A DNA stretch of 8,065 nucleotides from an uncultured Terriglobus sp. (lineage in GTDB: Bacteria > Acidobacteriota > Terriglobia > Terriglobales > Acidobacteriaceae). The position numbers and the translations under genes are program-made. Location of the stretch: contig CALMRM010000133.1 in assembly GCA_937871605.1 (NCBI GenBank), positions 604 to 8,668 on the forward strand, written 5' to 3'. Shown one piece after another: positions 1-5,691 of the stretch (within the stretch, counting starts at the first letter, position 1; each line of letters opens with the position of its first letter). The notes under the pieces are model-generated. The model was not told the DNA's origin and did not search any database. It was given only the letters and a program-made list of their open reading frames with translations.

Positions 1-44
1 CGCCGGGCAAATTTCCGCGAGGGAAAGTAAATCGCCCTTACGTC

Positions 45-164
45 TGTCATCCCGACCGGAGCACGCAGTGCGCAGTGGAGGGACCTGCTTTCCTCCCCGG
101 CATCGCTGCAGATCCGAGCAAACAGCAGGTCCCTCCACTCCGCTCCGCTCCGGTCGGGATGACA
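45..164. repeat. Inverted-repeat element (acidobacterial GTCATCC type), copy 1
   Basis: The outer arms GTCATCCCGACCGGAGC (46-62) and GCTCCGGTCGGGATGAC (147-163) are perfect 17-bp reverse complements, extended by a T/A pair at 45/164. A second perfect pair, GTGGAGGGACCTGCT (75-89) and AGCAGGTCCCTCCAC (124-138), lies inside. The spacers between the pairs differ (12 versus 8 bases), and the central loop is 34 bases. The whole would fold into a long two-segment hairpin as RNA or single-stranded DNA. I see no target-site duplication and no coding capacity. From memory, such elements are dispersed in many copies in Terriglobales genomes; here it sits 138 bases upstream of a gene start, where it could act as a transcript end for an upstream gene or simply be a mobile repeat. 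The structure is seen directly; family membership is inferred. Confidence 0.85.
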
Positions 165-263
165 AAAGAAGAGTGGTCCGCTCAGGAGTGTTATCCCGTG
201 CCTCATAGTCGTACTTGGGCTGTTGCATGCCTTGCGCACCTGCAGATGCGAGGCGGTTTGCGT

Positions 264-269
264 TATAGT
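264..269 (+). promoter_or_regulatory. Possible -10 box for the carboxypeptidase gene
   Basis: TATAGT at 264-269 resembles a sigma70-type -10 box and lies about 34 bases before the ATG at 303. No good -35 hexamer is found at 16-18 bases upstream (the best is TGCAGA at 241-246), so this is a weak suggestion. It is the only AT-rich hexamer of this type in the leader between the inverted repeat and the gene. Confidence 0.2.
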
Positions 270-289
270 GACTCATCCGCTGTTCATCG

Positions 290-294
290 AAGGA
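290..294 (+). promoter_or_regulatory. Ribosome binding site of the S10 carboxypeptidase gene
   Basis: AAGGA lies 8 bases before the ATG at 303. It decides the start: the longer in-frame reading from a GTG at 75 begins inside the inverted repeat and would bury the signal peptide 76 residues from the N-terminus. Confidence 0.7.
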
Positions 295-302
295 ATTTGC
301 TA

Positions 303-1976
303 ATGGCTTCTGCTGTTCGGCTCTCTTTTGCTGCACTTTTGTGCGCCAGTTCGCTTGCTTTGGGTGTCCACGCGCAGGAGCCGCAGTCACAGCGGCCCAG
401 CGAGACCACGCTCAGCAAAAACCCAGCCGGACCGCCCGCTTTGCCGGGTACAGTAAAGGACTCCGAGACGGAAGGCACCGTGCGCGCGGGTGGGCAGACC
501 ATCGCGTACCGCGCGGTGGCGGGCACCATCACGGTCGCGGGGACCGACCCGCAGGACGCCACGCTGGGCTTCGACGGCAAGCCCCTGCCGGACAGCGGCA
601 TCAAGCCCACGGACGAGGCACCGCCTACCGCGCGCATGTTCTACGCGGCCTATTTCAAGAAGGATGCGCCGGAGACCTCGCGGCCCATCACCTTCATCTA
701 CAACGGCGGGCCGGGATCGCCGACCATGTGGCTGCACATGGGCACGTTTGGCCCCAAGCGCATTGTGACGCCGGACACGCAGCATCAGACCGCCGGGCCA
801 TACCAGATCGTCGACAACCAGGACACGCTGCTGGACGTGAGCGACGTGGTGTTCATCGACGCGCCGGGCACGGGACTGAGCCGCACCTTCGGCAAGGGCA
901 AGTCTGAGGCGTTCTACGGCGTGGACGCGGACGGGCATGCGTTTGAGCGATTTATCCGGCGCTTCCTGTCGAAGTACAACCGCTGGAACTCGCCCAAGTA
1001 CCTGTTTGGCGAAAGCTACGGCACGCCGCGCAGCGCGGTGCTGGCTGCGGACCTGCGCTCCGTGGACCTGAACGGCATTGTGCTGCTCTCGCAAATCCTG
1101 AGCTTCGACAACAGCGTGGATGGCCCCAATGCCAACCCCGGTGTGGACCAGGCCTACGCGCTGGCGCTGCCCACGATGGCGGCGACGGCGTGGTTTCATC
1201 ACAAGCTGCCCAACCAGCCGCCCACCCTCAAGCCGTTCCTGGACGAAGTGCAGAAGTACGCGCTGAGCGAGTACATGGCGGCCCTGCTGCAGGGCAGCGA
1301 ACTGCCGGAGACGCAGAAGCGCGCGGTGGCCGAGAAGCTGCACGGCTACACCGGCCTGCCGGTCGCCTATCTGTTGAAGGCCGACCTCCGCGTAAATGGC
1401 GGCGAGTTCTCCAAAGAGCTGCGCGCAGACGAAGGCGTCACCGTGGGCCGGCTGGACACGCGGTATGCCGGACCCGACATCGATCCGCTCAGCCAGGGCA
1501 GCAGCTACGACCCGCAGAGCGACGCCATCACGTCGGCCTGGAACACGGCCATCAACAGCTACTTGCACAACGACATGAAGTATGCCACGCAAGACACCTA
1601 TCTGCTGAACGCGGGCGCGGGCGGCGAGTTTTCCTGGAACATGACGCACCGTCCGCCGGGCCGGGGTGGCGGTGGACCGGGCGGCGCGCCGGGCACGGTG
1701 GAGACCGGCGCGAACGTCATGCCAGACCTGGCCTACCGTATGAAACTGAACCCGAAGATGAAGGTGATGCTGGCAGGCGGCTACTATGACCTGGCGACAC
1801 CGTACTTCGAGGGCATCTACGAGATGCACCATTTGCCCATGGCCAACGCGCTGCAAGGCAACATCAGCTATCACTACTACGAGGCGGGGCACATGATCTA
1901 TGTGCGTGAGGACATCCTGAAGCAGTTCCACGACGACGTGGCGAACTTCATTCGCGGCACCCAAAAGCCAAACTAA
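303..1976 (+). CDS. Secreted serine carboxypeptidase-like protein, peptidase family S10
   Basis: This 557-residue protein is predicted to remove C-terminal residues from peptides outside the cytoplasm. A signal peptide spans about residues 1-24, with a hydrophobic core and a likely cut after GVHA. Family S10 hallmarks are visible in order: NGGPGSP at 134-140 (oxyanion-hole strand and loop), GESYG at 236-240 with nucleophile Ser238, Asp496 in GGYYDLATP, and His530 in YEAGHMIYV, so the Ser-Asp-His triad looks complete. A Gly/Pro-rich low-complexity stretch at about 451-464 is an oddity, probably a surface loop. The ATG at 303 is chosen for its AAGGA ribosome site and the signal peptide that follows. 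The gene stands alone on its strand, is preceded by an inverted repeat, and its TAA overlaps the stop of the convergent nucleotidyltransferase gene. The family is secure; substrate preference cannot be read, and a nutritional role in peptide scavenging is only inferred. Confidence 0.93.
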   Translation: MASAVRLSFAALLCASSLALGVHAQEPQSQRPSETTLSKNPAGPPALPGTVKDSETEGTVRAGGQTIAYRAVAGTITVAGTDPQDATLGFDGKPLPDSGIKPTDEAPPTARMFYAAYFKKDAPETSRPITFIYNGGPGSPTMWLHMGTFGPKRIVTPDTQHQTAGPYQIVDNQDTLLDVSDVVFIDAPGTGLSRTFGKGKSEAFYGVDADGHAFERFIRRFLSKYNRWNSPKYLFGESYGTPRSAVLAADLRSVDLNGIVLLSQILSFDNSVDGPNANPGVDQAYALALPTMAATAWFHHKLPNQPPTLKPFLDEVQKYALSEYMAALLQGSELPETQKRAVAEKLHGYTGLPVAYLLKADLRVNGGEFSKELRADEGVTVGRLDTRYAGPDIDPLSQGSSYDPQSDAITSAWNTAINSYLHNDMKYATQDTYLLNAGAGGEFSWNMTHRPPGRGGGGPGGAPGTVETGANVMPDLAYRMKLNPKMKVMLAGGYYDLATPYFEGIYEMHHLPMANALQGNISYHYYEAGHMIYVREDILKQFHDDVANFIRGTQKPN

Positions 1977-3211
1977 GCACGCGGCTGGGGTGAACGGCCA
2001 CCGTGACGGAGCCGCTCCCGCAGCCAGCCACCCACGCGAACCAGCGGATAGAGGAAGAAGAGCGGTCGCGGCAGGCGGCTTTGCAGCAGTTCGTCCGGTC
2101 GAAAGCTCCAGGTCTGCAGCTCCTGCATTAGGTGGCGTGTGCCGCCGCTCAGCAGCAGTCGTGACAGGTACACGGAGGTGGTGCCAAACGGCAGGTCTTC
2201 CACTTCTGCCACCTCGCCGCCGCGTCGCAGCAGCCGGAGGGCAGAGCGTCGCAGGTACCGTAGGACTCGGCTCTGTTCCAGTTCGCGCAGCAGTGCGGGC
2301 GGCAGCGGCAGGTCAAAGAGGTCGTGACATAGTAGCAGCGCCTGCCCGGCGGCGCGCCCTGCATGCAGGCGCATCAGCCTGCTATATGTCTCTTCGCACG
2401 CCGCAGCCTCGTGTGGCAGCAGAGCGCACACGTCTGCCAGCCACTTCAGGCGCATCCAGCCATGCATGGCACCATGCACGCATAGGTAGGCCAGCAGCGC
2501 GTCCGGTGCAAGCGTCTGCAGCGTTAGTCCACCGGCGATGGCGACGGTCTCGCGCTGCCCGGTGGTGAACACGTCATCCAGCAACGGCAGGTCGGTCATA
2601 CGCCAGTGCAGTTCCAGCTGCGCGCCGGTCTCCGCGTGCGTCCAGTCCATGGCCTTGCTGTAGCGAAACCAGAGCGGCTGCCGTTCGCGTGGCAGGTTGT
2701 CCACGGCGAACGATGCACGGTATCCGTTCCTCTGCAGCACCGTACACGCCCGCGCTACGGCGACGCGCGGCACCAGCAGATCCACGTCTTTGCTGTGCCG
2801 CACCGCGACGTCGCCATAGGCGAGCTTCGCCAGCGGGGCACCTTTCAGGAAGACGGCATCCACGCCACTGGCCAGGAGCAACCGCTGCAGCCGCAGCGAC
2901 TCTACTGAGAGCGCCATAGCCTGCATGGCCGTTGCAGAGGCGAGGGCGCGCAAACCGGCTGCAGCCTGTGTTGGCACGGTAACGCCTGCCTGCCGCAGTG
3001 CGCGCGCAGCCAACCCGGCAACACGGTGGCGGCGCAGGAGGGCGACGAAATGCCCCCAGTCGAGGGGTTGTTCACTCTGTTCTGCAATCGCCTCGAGGTG
3101 TGGCGGCGACAGTGGCCAGCGCAGGCATAGCAGGAGCAAGCGAAACTCCGGCGAGAACTGGGCGCGCGTTACCCGGGAGGTCGCGCCCGCTTGCACCGCT
3201 GCTGCCTGCAA
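1973..3211 (-). CDS. Uncharacterised nucleotidyltransferase family protein (NTP_transf_5/PF14907-like)
   Basis: About 412 residues, predicted soluble and cytoplasmic, with no signal peptide. It resembles the uncharacterised nucleotidyltransferase family. Visible hallmarks (numbered from this start) are an N-terminal helical part with DWGHFVALLRRHRV at about 51-64; FLKGAPLA at about 121-128; R138 followed by KDVDLLV, whose Asp-x-Asp at about 142/144 fits the metal-binding pair of the fold; NGYRASF; ELHWR at about 200-204; and HGAMHGWMRLKWLADV at about 246-261. The substrate is unknown. From memory, relatives occur in exopolysaccharide and peptide-modification clusters. The start is uncertain: GGAGGA at 3224-3229 lies 12 bases before the TTG at 3211 and directly abuts a GTG at 3223, while an upstream TTG at 3247 has no ribosome site. 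It follows the copper ATPase by 23-59 bases on the same strand, so cotranscription is likely, but a role in copper handling is not shown. Its TAG overlaps the TAA of the convergent gene. Confidence 0.85.
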   Translation of the reverse strand: MQAAAVQAGATSRVTRAQFSPEFRLLLLCLRWPLSPPHLEAIAEQSEQPLDWGHFVALLRRHRVAGLAARALRQAGVTVPTQAAAGLRALASATAMQAMALSVESLRLQRLLLASGVDAVFLKGAPLAKLAYGDVAVRHSKDVDLLVPRVAVARACTVLQRNGYRASFAVDNLPRERQPLWFRYSKAMDWTHAETGAQLELHWRMTDLPLLDDVFTTGQRETVAIAGGLTLQTLAPDALLAYLCVHGAMHGWMRLKWLADVCALLPHEAAACEETYSRLMRLHAGRAAGQALLLCHDLFDLPLPPALLRELEQSRVLRYLRRSALRLLRRGGEVAEVEDLPFGTTSVYLSRLLLSGGTRHLMQELQTWSFRPDELLQSRLPRPLFFLYPLVRVGGWLRERLRHGGRSPQPRA

Positions 3212-3223
3212 ACCCGTTGTCAC

Positions 3224-3229
3224 TCCTCC
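3224..3229 (-). promoter_or_regulatory. Shine-Dalgarno sequence for the nucleotidyltransferase gene
   Basis: GGAGGA reads on the - strand in the gap after the ATPase stop. It is 12 bases from the TTG at 3211 and touches the GTG at 3223. It is the only good ribosome site here, and so argues for a start later than the longest possible reading from 3247. Confidence 0.55.
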
Positions 3230-3270
3230 AGAGTAAATACCCCGCAACCGCCCGTGCAGCCCGTGCGGTG

Positions 3271-5691
3271 TTACAGCCGAACGGAGCGCAGCCGCAGCGC
3301 GTTGCCAATGACCGAGACGGAACTGAGGCTCATGGCTGCGGCGGCGATCATGGGGCTGAGCAAGAGGCCGAAGTGCGGGTACAGGACGCCTGCCGCGAGT
3401 GGTACGCCGAGCGCGTTGTAAAGAAAGGCGAAGAGCAGATTTTGCCGAATGTTGCGCACAGTGGCCGCGCTGAGGCGGCGGGCCCGCAGCACGGCACGTA
3501 GATCGCCGCCTAGCAGCGTCATGCCTGCAGACTGCAGGGCGACATCGCTACCCGTGCCCATGGCGATGCCCACATCTGCTGCGGCAAGCGCGGGTGCATC
3601 GTTGACGCCGTCGCCCGCCATAGCGACCGTGCGCCCCTGCTGCTTGTAGCGCTGCACCACGTCTGCCTTACCCGCGGGCAGCACACCCGCAACGTGTGCG
3701 ATGCCCAGCGGTCCTGCGACAGCGTTTGCCGTGCGCTCATTATCGCCGGTGAGCATGATGACTTCCACACCTGCCTGCTTCAGTGCGCGGATGGTCTCAG
3801 CAGCTTCAGGACGGACCGTGTCTGCGATGCAGAGCACCCCGGCTGCCCTGGTACCGATGGCGACCAGCGTGACAGTTTCGCCCTGTGTTCGGTGCGCCTC
3901 GCCCGCTGCCTCCAGCGGTGTTGGATCGCAAGTTCTACTCTGCAAGAACGCTGCGGTGCCGACAAGAACCGCCTGTTCTTCCACCTCTCCAGAAATGCCC
4001 ATGCCCGGCTCGCTCGTGAAGTGCTTTGCGTCGTTTAGGGTAAGGGAGCGGTCTTGTGCAGCGCGTACGATGGCACCGGCAAGCGGGTGTTCGCTGCCTC
4101 GCTCCAGGCTCGCGGCGAGGCGCAGCAGTTCGTCTTCGGTAACACCTCCCTGCGGCAGTATGGCGCTGACGCGCGGCTTGCCTTCCGTGAGCGTGCCGGT
4201 CTTGTCGATGAGCAAGACGTCGGCTTCGCTGAAGCGCTCCAGGGCCTCTGCACTGCGGATGAGGATGCCCGCGCCCGCGCCACGCCCGGTGCCCACCATG
4301 ATGGCCATGGGCGTGGCCAGGCCTAGAGCGCAGGGGCAGGCGACGATGAGGACGCTGACTGCGCTGACCAGCGCATGCGACAGGCGCGGCTGTGGGCCGA
4401 AGAGCATCCACGCGGCAAAGGTGAGCACGGCAGCCAGCAGCACGGCAGGCACAAAATACGCCGCCACGCGGTCGGCCACGCGTTGGATGGGCGCGCGGGT
4501 GCGCTGCGCCTGCGAGACCATCTGCACGATCTGCGCCAGCAGCGTTTCGCTGCCGACGTGCTCTGTGTGCATTATGAAGCTGCCGGTGCCGTTCAGCGTG
4601 CCGCCAATAACCTTTGCGCCGGTGGCTTTCTCAACGGGCAGCGGTTCGCCGCTGACCATGGACTCGTCCACAGCGCTGTGGCCGTCGAGCACGACCCCAT
4701 CGACCGGCACCTTCTCGCCGGGACGGACGCGCAGGCGATCGCCGGGCTTGACCTTGTCCAGCGCAATCTCGCGCTCGTGGCCGCAGTCGGTCAGCTTCAG
4801 CGCGGTGCGCGGTGCCAGTTGCAGCAGCGCGCGCAGGGCGGCGCCGGTACGGCTGCGTGCACGCAGCTCCAGCACCTGTCCTAGCAGCACCAGCGTGACG
4901 ATGACGGCAGCTGGTTCGAAGTACAGCGCAGGGTGGCCATCCATGCCAAGGGCTGTCGCGGGCAGCAGGCGCGGAGCTAGTGTGGCCAAGGCGCTATAGC
5001 CGTAAGCAAGGCCCGTGCCCAGGCCAATGAGCGTAAACATGTTGCCGCTGCGGTTCTTTACCGACTGCCATGCGCGCACGAAGAACGGCCATCCGCACCA
5101 CAGGACGACGGGCGACGCGAACGCCCACTCCGCCCATGGCAGTGCGGGCGAGTGAAGGATGTGTGCCGCCGATGGCAGCGGTTCCAGCACCATGACTGCG
5201 AGCAGCGGGACGGTGAGCGCGGCGGCGATCCAGAAGCGCCGGGTCATGCTGTCCAGTTCGGGATTGCTCTCTTCCGCGACCACTTCGCGCGGCTCCAGCG
5301 CCATGCCACATTTCGGGCAGGAGCCGGGTTTGTCCCGCACCACCTCCGGGTGCATGGGGCAGGTGTACGCCGTGCGCGTGGGGAGCGAGACCTCTGCCGG
5401 TTCCAGAGCCATACCGCACTTCGGGCACGCGCCCGGACCCATCTGATGTACCTCCGGGTCCATGGGGCAGATGTACTCGCGTTGTTTTTCTTCCGCTGTG
5501 GGTGCGGATGGCGCGGGCTGCGGCTGCAGGTACTTCGCCGGGTCGGCCTGGAACTTCGCGAGACAGCCCTTGCCGCAGAAGTGGTAGGTTTCGCCGTTGT
5601 ACTCAGCCGAGCCTGCCGCCTTGGATGGCAGCACGGACATGCCGCAGACCGGGTCCTTGACCTTCGTTTCCTCAGCCGTTGCAGTGCTCAT
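3271..5691 (-). CDS. copA: Copper-translocating P1B-type ATPase with YHS and two heavy-metal-binding domains
   Basis: An 806-residue inner-membrane pump predicted to export Cu(I) from cytoplasm to periplasm with ATP. The N-terminus has a YHS domain (about 11-55, DPVCGM and FCGKGC), then two short heavy-metal-binding modules at about 73-101 and 109-137, each with CPM(D/H)PEV followed by CPKCGM. The usual GMTCxxC HMA domain is absent. The ATPase core is complete: actuator SGEP at 347-350, the CPC motif at 452-454 in a membrane helix, the phosphorylated Asp496 in DKTGTLT, His-Pro at 535-536, TGDN at 648-651 and GDGVND at 693-698. FLYN near 756-759 and MSLSS near 787-791 fit the copper(I) subgroup, so copper is favoured over zinc or cadmium; silver is also possible. 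The ATG overlaps the TGA of the outer-membrane protein gene (ATGA), with GGAGG 7 bases upstream, which suggests translational coupling. The symbol refers to the Cu-ATPase CopA, not the oxidase of the same name. Confidence 0.95.
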   Translation of the reverse strand: MSTATAEETKVKDPVCGMSVLPSKAAGSAEYNGETYHFCGKGCLAKFQADPAKYLQPQPAPSAPTAEEKQREYICPMDPEVHQMGPGACPKCGMALEPAEVSLPTRTAYTCPMHPEVVRDKPGSCPKCGMALEPREVVAEESNPELDSMTRRFWIAAALTVPLLAVMVLEPLPSAAHILHSPALPWAEWAFASPVVLWCGWPFFVRAWQSVKNRSGNMFTLIGLGTGLAYGYSALATLAPRLLPATALGMDGHPALYFEPAAVIVTLVLLGQVLELRARSRTGAALRALLQLAPRTALKLTDCGHEREIALDKVKPGDRLRVRPGEKVPVDGVVLDGHSAVDESMVSGEPLPVEKATGAKVIGGTLNGTGSFIMHTEHVGSETLLAQIVQMVSQAQRTRAPIQRVADRVAAYFVPAVLLAAVLTFAAWMLFGPQPRLSHALVSAVSVLIVACPCALGLATPMAIMVGTGRGAGAGILIRSAEALERFSEADVLLIDKTGTLTEGKPRVSAILPQGGVTEDELLRLAASLERGSEHPLAGAIVRAAQDRSLTLNDAKHFTSEPGMGISGEVEEQAVLVGTAAFLQSRTCDPTPLEAAGEAHRTQGETVTLVAIGTRAAGVLCIADTVRPEAAETIRALKQAGVEVIMLTGDNERTANAVAGPLGIAHVAGVLPAGKADVVQRYKQQGRTVAMAGDGVNDAPALAAADVGIAMGTGSDVALQSAGMTLLGGDLRAVLRARRLSAATVRNIRQNLLFAFLYNALGVPLAAGVLYPHFGLLLSPMIAAAAMSLSSVSVIGNALRLRSVRL

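Noticed and set aside
75..302. A 76-codon upstream extension of the carboxypeptidase reading frame, starting at GTG 75
   Set aside because: It begins inside the inverted repeat, has no ribosome site, and would place the signal peptide internally. The ATG at 303 has AAGGA and an immediate signal peptide.
387..1964. A 525-codon open frame antisense to the carboxypeptidase gene
   Set aside because: It is rich in Arg, His, Val and Ala with no recognisable motif, and mirrors a secure S10 gene. Long antisense frames are expected in GC-rich DNA.
3248..3270. Possible terminator between the ATPase and nucleotidyltransferase genes
   Set aside because: The - strand here has a direct repeat of GCACGGG but no inverted repeat and no T-run, so nothing supports termination.
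3701..4999. A 432-codon open frame antisense to the copper ATPase gene
   Set aside because: It is low-complexity in Ser, Ala, Arg and Thr, has no motif, and lies opposite the ATPase core. It is a codon-bias shadow.
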